A stretch of DNA of 64,000 nt, taken from NCBI GenBank assembly GCA_013400975.1, contig WBMZ01015612.1, positions 1 through 64,000 of the forward strand, written 5' to 3'. This stretch comes from Atrichornis clamosus. Lineage: Eukaryota; Chordata; Aves; Passeriformes; Menuridae. Position numbers and translations under genes: made by a program. The notes under the pieces were generated by a model. The model was not told where the DNA came from, made no database searches, and worked only from the letters and a program-made list of their open reading frames with translations. Shown one piece after another: positions 23,101 to 38,100 of this stretch (positions are counted from its first letter, which is position 1; each line of letters begins with the position of its first letter).

Positions 23101-26100
23101 GATCCTTCAGCTCCAAGTCTAATCTAAAAATAAGAGTTAGTGTCCCCCAACTTATACCTTAAAAAGTGTTTCCCCAACACAGCTTCAGTTTCAAGTGTCT
23201 GAACAGCTGTACTAGTTCATCTCATACCTCTCTGACAACTTCTGCTTGCCAAGAAGCCTACTGTAGGTCCAGTTACTTCAGAGAATTTGTGAATACTCTG
23301 AAACAAGCACAGCAGCTTTTAGTGACTACTAGATTGAAGCTCTTTACTCCTAGAGAAGTGTAGAATTCCTGGTAGGTTTGGGCTCCCACTAAGTGTAACA
23401 AAGAGGCAAATCCCCTTGTATTTGAGTGAGCTGTGTACAAGAACTGCAAAGAAACTGAGTCAAATGAAGTGTTCTGCTTCATCACCCTAAGGAGTCACCT
23501 GTGTCAGCTTTAAGCAGAACCCAAGTTGAACTCAAGAACATATTGAGACATTTCAAGAGTGTTATTACTCCTTTTAGCTCCACTACGAATCAAGCTTGCT
23601 ACAATACTTCACCTTTGGAATTATTTCACCCTTTCTGAAAAACACAGAGATGCAGTTTGCTGCTTCTTTACAGTAGGGCAAAAACTCACATGGCTTCTGA
23701 CATTGTTCTGGCATCTTCCGTTCTGCAAAGCCTGTACACTTTTGCATCCCAAGTTATTACTAGCCTTATTATAAGGCAAAAAGGCACAGAAGAGTTGTTA
23801 AACCAGTTTTCGTATCTTCACCATGCAAGGTAACCTCAGTGTATTTTGCATTTAAGTGAGACTTACTGCTTGCACTGCAGAAGCTGACTGAACACAGGCT
23901 CGTTCCTGACCACAATTGACACGTGTAACGGGGTCCTGCAATTGGAGCAAAGTACAGTTACAGCAGGAACAAGTGAGGCACTTCAGATTTTGGCCCTGGC
24001 CACCAACATGTCCCTAGAGAATTATGGGCTTGACTTTCATCTCTGATTTCAGGAGAAGGGCACAAGCACATCTTTAAAGAAAACACAATCCAGCCTTTTA
24101 GTGAATATAATTCCAATTAATTTGGAACTCACTAATGTAAGCAGTAAATATAAAGGAAGAAGCACAATAGTTTGACCTATCAGAACTGTGTAGTTGATAT
24201 ATTCCAGGTCTTCTATATTATTTCATATATTTGCTTGCCAGCCCAACCTAACCTGTGAAACAGCTTACAGGCTCTACACTTCAGATACTGGGGGTTTTTG
24301 AGATCATTTTAGTTTCCCTGACAGCTTCAAAGTGAAGTACTTTTCAGGAAAACTATCTGTCATCTTAGTTAGCTTTTACCATTCAGTGAATCAATAAAGG
24401 CAATTTAACTGTGTGCCATGTGCTCTAACACCACCAGCTCACTCCAGCTTTCTGCAGCTGGGCTATGGCAGGGTACCATTCAGCCTGCACAACTTTCTGC
24501 TTTGAGTGCCACCCACAGGTCTCAAACTGGGTAAATGAATTCCTGCTTCCTCTATCAGCTGTGCTTTGCTGACAGACCTGATCAGGTTCTTAGCAGGCTG
24601 CATCTGATCACTACTGCACTGCCTGTTAAACTGCTAGCAGAGTTTACTTCCCCAGTATTTACCTGCCTTTGTTGTCTTGCATATTTGGATTGGCTCCTGC
24701 CTGCAAGAGGGACTCTGCAATCTGTGCCATCTCTGCCATGACATCTGGCAAGTGCTTCTTGGGGCTGTAGGATGCCACGAGGTGCAGAGGAGTCTCCTGG
24801 TCTCCCAGTGTGGCAGCGTTCACACGGGCACCATTTTTAATGAGAAAGTTTGCAGAAAATTTATCTCCTTTTGTGAAACAAAACCAAATTATTTATGGAT
24901 GTATGTACCCTATATACTTTATAGTCCAGAAAACAGATACACATGATTTCACTCCATACCAGACATTCATTCCAAGTGTCTGCTCCTAGAAAGCCTTAGC
25001 AATAGGCAACTTCAACAGTGCTTCACTGCAAAGTCAGGATTAAAATACTTCACAAGCCCTTGGAAAAAGTGTTTTGCCCACAGGTTACCTGTAACTCAAG
25101 TTCATACTCCAGTTTACTGTTATGGTGATACTGACTTTGCTAGTTCCTCTATCAAGATAAATCCATTGCTGCTTTAATTAAAACACCAGACAAACTGTGA
25201 TACTAAACATACAAGTATTTTTTGAACAAAAGGTACTAGTCCAGGGCATCAGTCAGAAGTTTCTAGCTCAAGTTAGGCTGTTCAGTCTTATTACATAAAC
25301 AAGCAGTAACACAGCCTTTGCTCTTGGAAGTTTAGGCCCCATTATATATATAGGGTAAGGGCTTCAGCAGTTCAGACCCACCATGCACAGCATTCCCAAG
25401 AACTCCCTCTTGAGAGCTTCTCAGGAGTCAGAACTTAGGCCCACTTCAACACATGAAACCTTGGACTTGAAACACCAAGATGCAAAGAAGAACTTCAGGA
25501 AAATACTAACTGCCCTTGCTTCAAAGGCTACTTTGCATAGACACATTCACATGTTGCTCAGCCTGAATGCAAGACTGGAGAACAAAGAACAGTGTTTCAA
25601 TCTATATCACTGGGTTATCTCTGTCAACAAAAACAAAAATCCCATTTTCTGATTTCCATATCTGACATTCCCCCACTCTCTAGTGATCATAAGTGGTAAG
25701 AATCATGTGGCAAGTGCAGACAATTTGCTTTAGCTTCATTTCCAGAACATGTGATTGTTAACTGTGATTAATTCACTGAAGCTGTGGTTACTGAAAAGCA
25801 AGCATTCATTCTCAGAGCTCTAGCTCAGACTGAAAGCAGACATCAGAACTAGGCACAAATGCCAATATTAAGTGTGAAGACCAGCCTGATGCAATTCAGC
25901 GTTTTATAGGGCTGCAGCCATCACAACACTGACCTATGCCTAGAACGTCTCCTACTCCTGCTGCTGAAGTTTCATTCACAGGGTCAGACACCAGCATTAC
26001 CCTGTTTAGATATGTAGATTAAAGCAAGAAGTTGGGAGCTGCATCTTAAGCTCACAAAATTTAAATTACTTCTAGGAGTACAAGAGCTTGCTGTTAGAAA

Positions 26101-29100
26101 TAAACTTATGCTTGGCTTTCTGGAACAGAGCTGCCAAAGACATTGCAGGAATAACTAGCAGCACAAGGTGTTCACTGCAGATTTTTACCACACTTTGACC
26201 ACAGGCCAAGATGCTGCTGATCCAAAGCCTTCACAGTACTGTGGCCATGGCAACCAGGACCTGCTGTGCTCCAGTTCTCGTAAGATGCATTTTCCACTCT
26301 AAGGTGGAGAACAGCTCAATATAACTATGTAGTTGTACTCAAGATTCCACTCTGGTAACTGCACCAGAGCCTTGAAAATATTCAGACTGGACAGAGGTAC
26401 CTCTACTTGCTCCCCATCATCCTTCAGTCAGATTTTGCTCCTCTAAACCTGCTGTGCAGTAGCAAGGACCCTTACTGTTATCCGTATCTCAAAGAAGCAT
26501 AAGCTGCATTCAACCCAAGTCTAGAAAAAGACTTAATCTTTGTGACTCTTATACTGTCGTGCTCAATTCAACTATTTGTCAGAAAGAATATTGTCAAATT
26601 AGAATATTCCCAGTGTCTTTCTATATTTCTTCCTTTAGCAGGCAATGTTCTGCTAGATTGCCCGTGGATGTCACATAGCATAAGCTTCCCCAGCTAGCAG
26701 ACTGGCTCTGAGATCACAAGTAAGAGTCCATTTGCTTTTAAGTTTAAAAAAAAAGGAAACAGGACAAAGTTCATCCTTCACTACAATTTTCTAACTGAAG
26801 TGTCAACTACAACATGGCTAGACAGGCATAGACTTTGAAATATGTATTCCACCCTGGGAACAACTGGAAGTTAATGAACTCATATCCCATCTACTTACCT
26901 CTCTGGATGGCTTTATGGAGCAGGCTCCAGCCTCTCTTGTCTGCCCTGTCTACATCAGCCTTGTAGTTGACCAGTGTAGTTGCAATACTCTCCAATCTTT
27001 GGGCCAGAGCTAGATCCAAAGCAAGATCTCCATTGTGATCCAATTCATTGAGCTTTGCAGGAAGCTGCAACATAAATACAGTCAACTGAACTAGAGTATT
27101 CCTTGCCCCATTTAGGGGGACAACTTATTTGCTACCTGTTTAGAGTTTTCACCCAAGCGGAACAAACACCGGTTGCTTCAACTTGCAACAGAAGGGGTGT
27201 TCAAAGAAATGGTTCTTACTGAACTGCCATGAAGCAGCAAAGCTGACTATTACAACCATTCAGTTTTAAATGTGCATAGCAGTATCAGGTAATGGATTTT
27301 ATTACATACAGTCTGTTGCATGCAAGATGTTCTAAGTGTTATGAATAACTTCTGAAATATGTCTTCATGGAGCTACTGCTAGATCTCCATCACACACAGA
27401 AGTAGATGTGGCAGTGCTAAACATACAAATAACAGCAAATGACAGAAATCTCTAACTAGGTTCAGAATGGTACTCAGGAACTAGTTATTTGAAACACCAA
27501 AATCTAGAAGACAGATCAAGTCAGTCTCACTATACCTGTGAATCCATTTCAATAAGATACAAAAAGACCACATCTTCTCTCTCGACTTTAATGGCCTTAT
27601 GCAAAGGATATTCTGTCTTTGACTTGAACATTTTATACAATAGCTGAGCACTCATGCTGCTGAAGTCTTCTTTACGCAAGTCATCCTAGGAGCAATAAAA
27701 ACAGAGAAGGGTAAGCAATACTCCTGTTTTATTTATAGACAAGGCATTGCACAATGTAATTCTGAAGTTCACGAAACAAGTTCAGCAAAAAGTTCCATTT
27801 TAGTAACATTTTGGCAGGAACAATCCAAGATAGTCTTTTAAGATTAGGAAGCAACAACCAGGAAGTTTTAAATCTTACATTTTAGTTTCAAGATCAGTTA
27901 GTTAAATTTTTCTACCTTTTTGTCTACAGACATGTAAAACCAGCATTTTACCAGACATTATGGTCAATAAGCATCAAATAATCCTCTACTGGACTTAACT
28001 GACAAAAAGGCCTACAACTATTGAAGACTGATTCATTAAGTTATGAATAATTTAAGTAAACAGAAATTTAGGAATAAAAAGGTCTGAGTTAGTGCTTATT
28101 TGACCAAACAGAAACAACCTCATTTCCAGGTAGAGCCAAGCATCAAAAGTTAGGACCCAGAAGCAGCCAAGAATTAAAACTGCTAACCTGCAAGTTCAGA
28201 TACAATAATCTTTTTTTATGCATTAACAAATCAAAATACTTCCCTCTGCCTTAGTCAAAGAAAGAAACATTCACAGCTAGATTACGGATTTTAGATTCAG
28301 AATAGTCTAAAGCCCCTCACACAAGTCTACTGTTGATAAGTCTTATTTTAAAGGCGAATTCATCACTCAGTTAATCAAACTTTCTTCAAAATAAGAGATC
28401 AGAGCAAGTGAAACTTCCAAGTTGGTTGCAAGACTGGCTGCTTCTCCCACCATTACAGAAGACAAACTTCCCTGGCTTCCATGAATTATTTTTAGAAGTA
28501 AAAGCAGGCCTGGGATTTGTGATCTATATAGACAGAGACCAACTATGGATGAACTTCTAAATAGGACTCTGGATTTGATAAACAACCCTCTTGCTTATTA
28601 GAACACAGTCCCTTCTATTTGGCTCATGTTTAGGAAACTAAGACACTTTGTACAATGAAACATTTCCAATGAACAGAACAAGTCTTCAGGGTATAAGTTA
28701 CTCCCCCCGACCAAGACATTCTCATCAAGATAGACAATGGACTAATTAACCAAGATTAGACAGTGTGGTAAGTTAAGCAAAATTCCACTGATTAAGTTTC
28801 TATGATGTGCAAACATTTTTGCTCTTGCTTCCTTTGTGCCAGTACTCACCCAGTGACTGGCAATGATCTCGGCACAGTAGTTGAGGAGCGTGCTGGCGCT
28901 GAGCTCCTCGGCAGTCTGATAGAAACGAATGCAGTTCCTGACATTAACCAGGGACATGACTCCTTTTTCACATCTGTCACAAAACGAAAGCCAGTGGTCA
29001 GTAATCAAACAGCTTTACTGTAATCACTCCCATGCTGTAATAGGGTCTTAAATACTCCTTTTCCTAGATGCCAGCAGAAAACAGCTTGGACTTGCTTTAC

Positions 29101-32100
29101 TATAAGGCTAAGCAGCATAAACATTCTTTAACGAGAAGCCCAAAAAAGACAGCTTTCCTAAGAGCAGACTTTTATCAGAATCCATCTAGCCAAGACCCCG
29201 TGATAACACCATGCTGCAGGAGCACATCCCAGTTCTCCCAAGGGCACAAACTGCAGTTCATTCACTGCTATGAAGCAGGGAAGATGTGTATCTTTACAAG
29301 TGCTACAGTGATCACAAGCAGGGGTTGTTTAGGTTGGATATTAGGAAAAATGTCTTTACTGAAAGGGTGGTCAGGCACTGCACAGGCTGCCCAGGGCAGT
29401 GGTGGAGTCACCATCCCTGGAGAGATTTAACAGACATGTAGATGTGTCCCATATAGGACATGGTTAGTGCTGGGCTGTTAACCACTCTATCTCAGTGGTC
29501 TTCTCCAGCCTAAACAATTCCATTATTCAATGATTCTATATCTACCAAGACATCTAGTCACTACTAGTAGCATTCTACACATGGACCTGTCACTGGACTA
29601 CCATGACCAGACACCTGCTAAGTTCACAGTTCAAAATGATGGCAGCTTTTAGGCTGGTACAAGGCTTGATGCAGTTTTAGCAGTGGCCTTACAGATACCA
29701 ACTTCTCTGATCAGAAGGCTTGACAGCAATTGAGTTGCTTTATGTTGAAGGCACACAAATCATAGATTATGAATGTCATGTACTGCTACAGACACCCCTT
29801 GGGCAAAGGATTATTTTATCAAAGGGTACTTTGACTAAATTCAAGGCTTTGAAGTTGTACAAAACTTGAAGAGATTTCAATTTGTACATTCAGACTTCTC
29901 ACTTACTTTAAATGGTTTACAACACTATAATTCAAGATGATAACCTAGGCCCTAGTGCCATAGTGTAATAATAATCTCAGAATGGTAAAGCACTGAGCTG
30001 CTACATTAACCTTGTTTTTGAAAAAAGGTTGCACAATGCACAGAAGTTACAAAAATTTCACCTATGCCACTTTAAAACTGCAAGCTAATTGCCATTGACT
30101 CTTCCCAGCATTCTCTAACAAGTACTTTCTTGCAACTCTCCAGAACCTGATGCTATTCTACTGATCTCCTCTCAACATCAAATTAGGTTTATTAGTTTGA
30201 CTGGGAGAAGAACTGGAAAGTAAACGTAAAACCTATGAGAAGTCTGCTACAGTTTAACTGTAGTGCAAGGCTTCATTTCCCCTGATAAACTGAATGTCAT
30301 GCTGCATTATTAAAAGCTCAAGACTTTGAAAAAAAGTCATTTTAGCCAATTGCCAGCAGTTATCATCTAATTTCTATTAAAACAAGGTTTAAGAGTTAAG
30401 TAAATTCACTGTATTTACTAAGACTCACCTTTCCCTAAGCAGCTGGAGCTGAAATTTATTAGCTAATTTCATAAGCTCTGTCAAGAAGATATCATCTTCT
30501 CTTAGCTCCAGTTCATCTGTGTAGATCCACCGCAGCATTGCCATGGTTACCTCTGGGTCAGCATCTGGTACAGGGAGCGACAGGATTAATAAACTACCTA
30601 AAAACAATTGCCTGTCCAAGTAGTTGCTATTCCTCTGACTGCTAAAAGCCACAGCTACCATAAAAAGAAAGATAGTCTTGTTGAAACTGTACTTAGTTCG
30701 ATCAAAATGTCAAAACAGGTAAAACTAGTCAGAAGTTGGAACTGTGCAGAAATGCAGGGAGCCCTGTAACATCTACCTGCTACACCAATCTTGCATATTT
30801 AGGGGCCAGTGACGTCCCTATAAAGTCCCTGGTCCCTCATATATGGCCAAATATAAAACCACATCTGACAAACACAAAGCCCCTTTTTGATTTAACAGCC
30901 ATATGTTATGAACTGCTGCATTCCAACCAAGGTACTGACACCTTGTTACACTTTGGTAATGACTACAAAGCACTTCAAACTGCTGGGAGCCATTTCTAGG
31001 AAAAGTTTAAAACAGCCAGTTTACGGAGCTGGTTAGATTTCAGGTGTTTACAAGATTGATCACAAACTGATGTTTTTACACAGTATGAAAAATAGAAAAA
31101 TCACACCACAGGACACTACACAAGCCCAATGGCCAAGGACCTTTGCCACCTACTCATAAGTAGTGGCAATCCTTCTTACAAGGATGTAGATGAGAATAAT
31201 TCCACAAGATCAGACCAATTACAACAAAAATACCATTCATCGAAAAAAATTAACCATAGTCCTTTAAGCTCTTTTAAAATGAAAAATCTTCAAGACACTG
31301 AAAAACTCATCCTAAAACATATCCTTTAGATGGAGGGTTGGCCAGGATTATCTGCAGAGTAGCAGCAGTACTTGGTATGCAGACTGCCTCCCAGGAATCA
31401 GGGGGTTTTGGTAAGGCATGTATTTTTTGCCAAACTCCAAGCAATCAGAAAACCTACTTGAGATGTACTATCAATTCTGCCTTGACAGAGGTAAGAGTGC
31501 ATTTTCTCCCTCTCAATAAGAGAACATGTGTTCATCTCTTTCTACTCTTTTAAAGATTAGAAAATTATACAGATTACATGAACTCTAAAAACACTCAATC
31601 TCAAATGCTGCCTGCATTCTTTAGATAAGATTCAGGCAATCTTAGCTTGCAAGTTCTTAAGAGAACCCCTTAAGAAAACCATGATAATTTCCAGGGAACA
31701 GCTTGTTGCTTCCTCCAGCTATTTCATAAACTAATCCTTATGGCATTTATCAAATTTTACTAAAAAATCAGTAACTCAATTTTACAGTGGAAAGCATCAT
31801 TTACTAGCACTTATTTTAAGCAGTGTTTGCATTATTAAACATGTAAGACTGCAGTTACATTTGTGATTCTCAGACTAGTTTAGATGTGGAGCTAGAAATG
31901 CTTTGGACTGCCACTTTAACAACACTACAATTAATATAAGAGCTTTTTAGTAAGAATTTTTGTTAGCATAGCACTCAATTTCAAAACTCCTTGGCATCTG
32001 TTGTCTTGTGGCTGCAGAAAGATCCATATAACATGTTGCAAGGAAGCCCATGCTGTCTCACAAAACCAGCTTGCTGTGACTTGCTGCTTTCCAGTTTGTC

Positions 32101-35100
32101 TGCACTTAGAATTCATGATACAATTAAGTGCAGAAGGTGAAGCCAATGCTTAATATTCAACATGCCAGTCAGCAAGCCTGCTTAACTTCATTCCTGGTTT
32201 TACTGCTCACAAATTAATTGTGTAAGGGTCTTCTCCCCTGTTAAGTACAGAAAAGCCTGTTGAGAGGTTCAATCTGCAGAAACACTGCCCAGTGTAAGTA
32301 CATGCAAGAAACAGCTACAGCAGAGCAAACCACTCATTTAGAAGATGGTCTTTAACAAAACTTCTCTTCCTCACCTATTTTGCAAAGGTATCAAAGTGCC
32401 AAAGCAAACAACTTCAATAACACATCAGTACTTGTATTCACTTCCCACACACACTATGTTAACAAGCAGCAAGGTATTTCCATGACACACTTCAGAGAAA
32501 TTATGCACACTACCTCAAAAAGCCCTGTCCTTAGAAAGGAAGAAGTCAAGCTCCTCCATATAGATTTGTTTTTCATTATGTTTAGTTGACTCTAGAAAAG
32601 ACAAACAGGCCACCAATCTCAACCCCTGTTTGTTAAAGAGAAAGAAGGCAGGTTATTGATTTAACTACCACTAGCACCCAGTTCACAAGCTCACTACCAC
32701 ATTTCAGAGACAGAGCTCTGTAATTAATGGATTAAGCACCACTTTTAGTGGACAGCACTAGTCTGAAAGGCACATAAGTAGCCTTTTCCCAACAGGCCCT
32801 TTCACAAGTCACCCTAAAGACAATCGAGGCGTCACATTACTCAGCAGGGACTGACCTGACAGATCCAGCTCCTCTGTTGAGGCAAGGTTGGCAAGACTCC
32901 ATGTATCACTGCGTGCCGCCAAGACAAATTTGTGAGCACTGATGTGCTTGTCCCCAACCTTTATCTTCAGATCACTGATAGGAGAAAAAAGCACAAACAT
33001 GCATAATGCAGACTTCCCTGTGTTTGGATATGTATGGGTTCAGCATCTCCACAGTATCTACTTCCTGGTATCCACACTGAGGTTCAGGTTGTTTGAGACA
33101 TTGCAACACAACCAACTGGTTAAGTAGAACATGTTGTCAAATGACAATTGTTATTTTTCTAGGGAGAAATGCAATGAGTCATTAGTATTTCAAGTGTTTG
33201 GTTGGTGCTTTTTTTTTAACCATTTCAGAATAAACAGAAAGAGAATTACTGTAGAAGTTAGGAAAAGCCAACAACCTTGAAGTTAAATATTTATGTCACA
33301 GTGTCCATACTAATACTGTCAGCTAAGCACCAATGCTTTCAGGCAAGACCAGCAAGAGAACAATGCTGTTTGACAGTAGTCTTGGTACAAGGCAGGATCC
33401 CCACTCACCAGGAGACCAGCTGTCAAGAACACCAATTTCATCCTGACCCTTTTACACCAGGTTACCCACAGTTATAAAATACCTGCCCTGCTCATTCTGA
33501 AGTCCCAAGGCTTGCAGATGTTCTGACTGTGTAGGTGTGCTGTCCAGACTGTTTTCCAAACCAAAGCACTGCTATGAACTACAGCACAACACAGAGAGGT
33601 TACTTAACAAAACCTGCACTGGGACTTGCTACCTTTCTCATTCTATGATATGTAGCTCCTTTTAGACAACTATTCTATGCCTTTAAAGGTAAGAAGCTGA
33701 ACATAAATAAAGTGATCCAACTCTTCTGACATATGAAATCTTTTACCCAGCAGGCTACACTAAGTTCTTGTAAGCAAAGAGCTTTTTCTCAGGGAGCCTC
33801 ATGAAGAAATGCTAAGTCAAGGAAATTTTAACCAAAATAGATTTTTCCCTTACATGACTAAACTCCTTTACTATATTGGCATTGCTTTCAGTAACAGCAA
33901 ATTGATAAATATTATAGTAGTCTCAGAAGTAAATCAGTTCAAGGATCTAGAATATGGAAGGGATCCTTAATGTGCCTATGGAAAAGAAACCATTAACCCT
34001 AATTTTGTGTTGAGATTCAAAACTACAGTATCATTTTTATCACTAAGTCACATACATCAATAATACAACCGGACAAGCCAAATTGATCAGGCTTCTTCAC
34101 ACACAACAGGAGTACAGAACTTGTTTCAAGGACAGAGCCTTGCAAGAGAGTTTTTCAGATACATTGTGTAATTAATCCATCAACTAAGTACGGACCAGTT
34201 CAAAACCACTTCTGTTCAGAAGCAGCTTTGCTGTTGACAGTGATCATGATCAGTTTTCTTTGAACCTGTCTTAGAGACAAATGTCTGCTTAGAGCTCTGA
34301 ATTCAAGAACTGGATTCAGTATGCCACCTGACCTTAGCATGCTCTTGCACTTAAAACTGCAACTCAGGACCCCATTCATAGCAGGCAGCAAAGAATTTTC
34401 CTTGCCTAAGACCAGAACCTAGCACAGTCAATAAAAGCAAAGGCTCCTGTAATGCTCCTTTTCCCAGAGGGGGATTCCTTACCTGTACTGCTCCTGCTGA
34501 TAGAGTTCAGCCACAATGGCGAGAAGTCGACTGATGAAGGTGTCACTGGCATTGTCCTGGTTGGCCTCCACAGCCAGAAGGTTGCACCTCCTTTCTGTAT
34601 CAACCAGTTTTTTCTGCAGCTTCACATACTCCTGGCGGAGGAGCATCAGGTGCTTTTCCAGCTTGGCCACCTCCTCTGCAAGGCACACAGTGTTACCACA
34701 AGGTTGAGACATGCACACCTTTGTCTGGCCTCTGAGGGTAACTTAACCCTCATTACACATTGAGTTTAGTCACACAACTCCAGGGAGAGTCTCTCCTCTT
34801 CCACATACTTGAGCATCTCACCCTCAATATTAAATCTTCTATTTTATATCATTTCCATAAACACAGTGAAAAATCATCCTAACAGTGATAGATGCAACTT
34901 ACAAAGAAAGTTCTTTATTCTGCTTGGTCAGGAATGCCATAAGCTTTCTAAAGCCATGGGAATCCATGAGTGTAGGAATTATGGTGGGGTAATGGATAAG
35001 TCTTTGGTTCTTGCCCATTTTTTTAGCCTAGTTAAGATGCTGTTTGACTTACAGCTGAGACTTAAACCACAAGTGAGCATTAGAACAGTTGCTAATACAC

Positions 35101-38100
35101 CATACCTATCTCAGAGTACGTAACTGACATGTATAAAACTCCTCACACTGCCAGCTAAGAAACACCCTAAAAAATAGCTGGAGTGGAAAGCAGATTCTCC
35201 CCAAAATCTATGTAAAAGGCCAGTCAACAATATGTAAAACTACTTACTACTGGCACAGACACTCCTCCATTGGAGGCACTGCACTGACAAGGCATCACAA
35301 ATGGAGTCAGGTCCACGGTGGCTATTTCAGTTCAGGAGCAGCACAGCAACAGTACCTGGAAGTCTGATCCTTGAACAGGCACTTCCATCCCATTGCAGAA
35401 CTCACTTTTTCACCACACTTATCTGGTCACGGCACAACACACTGTGGTAAATTCATTCACTGAACTCAACACAGGTCATCTGTATGAAAAACCTCTACAT
35501 TTTTCTGTACAGGTGCTTAAAACTAATCCAATTTATGACTGTTTATTTATTAATTAGTTGTACAAACTATATGTTTGCTATTAATCACTATGTTTAATTA
35601 TTTTTTCCCCATTATTAAGTTGATTTTTCAAATAAGGCCAAATACAAAACCAGTCCTAAAATGAGAGGGACCAGGGACGATATATTTGGAAGCTAACCAA
35701 TTATTTTAGGTGGGAAAGTTCCTACAAGAGTACTCCTCACTAGACAGGGAAAGTTCCTACAAGTTTACTCCCTACTAGCTAAGAATTCACAGTTCAACGA
35801 CTGTTCTCAATTATTTACCAAATGTTACTACTACAAACAATGAGAAACTGAGCTCTGTTGATCAGTGTTTTCTTCTTGCTTCTGTAGAAAAGTTCAACAA
35901 CAGAGCTGACCTTGGCCTTGCTCTGACACAGGTCCCCAGGGCAGAGCATCCTTCTCTGGCTCTGCTGCTGACAGAACACCTTGTTTAGCCTGTCCTGTAC
36001 AGACCCTGCAGTAAATACTCCCTCGTAAGTCTTTTAACTTAACAACTGCTGTAATGGATAAAAGCAAATGGTAACATCCCCTATTTTAGTCTTCAGTTAA
36101 TACTACTTAAGCACATTTGTCAAATACTTCCTTCAACAGCCTTTTATTTAGCTTCATCCTTTAAAATTTCATGGATACCACTTCCTTTTTCTATTGAAAT
36201 ATACTGTGATCTCAGCATTGTGCCATCAGTACCACACCAAGCCTCAAAGAGGGTTTGAAATCCTGCTGTGGTCAGTCGTTCTATCTGAAGATGAATGCAG
36301 TTTTGGTGTTCCCAGAACTAGAAGGACATGTCCCTTCAGCAAAGACTCCTCCATAACAAAGGTGCTGGGGGGGCACAAAGCAAGTCCTACTGTTACAGCA
36401 GGGAGAGCAGGAGTCTGACAGAAGCCCAGCGTGAAAGACACTGAGAACAGCAATACTGTTCACACAGTGAGGTTTTTAGATGCCACACACATTCAAATGC
36501 TAGGAATAAGAAGCTGCTTACTGAATCTCACAGTATATACCACCTTACAGAAATACCGCTCCCAGTCAAGCCATGGGAGTATGAAGGTGGGAATAAAGAA
36601 CCAGTACTGGAGGTAATACCATGAATACTGTCATGTTACCAAAGTGAGCTCACTGGCTCCAAATTAGCCTGAAATCAATAGAACACAACACAGAACTACC
36701 TTAAACCCCCAAACAGCAGTAGCTGAAGCTTTGTGCATCACCAGCAATCAAGCCTGTTACTGCTGCTTTCAGGGCAATCCCAGACAATCCCTACTGGCAG
36801 TGAAAGTACCTCAAGGAACTGAAGCTTTGAGAACTCCTGTTTTTAGACTGACACCATATGCTTCCTGCAACCTCTGTGAGAAGGACTGATAGGTATTTGC
36901 TTAATGTAACAATTACAAGAGTTGTCAAATACATATTCTTACTCTACATGACAATCTGCCCACCAGTTGTGTAGTAGCTACACTGGAGGACAGTATTTGA
37001 TCTTACAGCAATTTCAAGTGCTTCCTCAAGACAGTCCTCAACATCCAGTTGATCAACATTCACTGCACAAGAGCAAAGCCTGTTTTCCCTGTATGCTGTT
37101 CACTTAACAAGTAAAATGTGCAATTACTGCAGGCACACACACAGCTAATGAAGGTCCTTGCCTCAAGACACTGAAAGGACAGACTCAGTAAGACACCAGT
37201 AAGTCTCTGGCTAGACATCAATCCAAATGCAAAGAGATAAGTAGGGAGGCAACAGGCAATGGGAAGGCAGATAGCAGTACCAAAAAGTAGAGGGAGGGTC
37301 TGATGGAACCCATTACACCAGCCATCAAAAGTAGTCCCAGAAGCCATACAGACAAACTTCTGTTTACTTAAGAAGTGGACCCGAGTGAAATATTTCAGAA
37401 AAACAAATTATTTCCTTACTCCCTCCACTGCTCCACACTCTGACCCTCACCACCCCAAGGCTGTGTAAGTTACTGCTTTCTTGTACTCCTCTTCATTTTT
37501 GCAAACTTCTGATCTTTACCCTACCAACTCCCCAAAGTTCTACAGCTGCTGCTATTTTACACTCAAGCATTAATCCAACAATTCTTACCCATGCCTGTAT
37601 GTAACTTGTATGTCAACCTCTAGTACTAGTGGTACAGAACCTAGAAATTACAAAAGCAAACATAGCTCTTGTCTTTATAAATGTTCTGTCAATTTGTAGG
37701 TACTAATTGCAATAAATCTAGTTCAGGGCTTTTGTAGACAAGGGCAACACTACCTTATGAAAAAAACCCCACTTGGCTTCTGAACAAATAACCACAGTTT
37801 GACAAGCTTCTTTACTTAATTATTAACTTTCACTTTTCAACTGACTCAAATTCTAGTTCTTAACTAGGAAAGTTGGCTGCAGGTAGGTATAGTGTTTGCA
37901 GGGACAAAATGAGCCCCTTTTCCAAGACATCCTAAGGAATTGAGAAGGGTGACAACTTCAGCTTGTTACTCCTGTTCACACAGGATCATTCATTGGTCAT
38001 GTGCTTTCTTTAGCCAGATCAAAAAATTACTTGAGTGAGGGAAGAATCTCTGAGAAGTACAGATGACTGAAACAGGGTTTGCATCAACTGCAGCTTAGCT

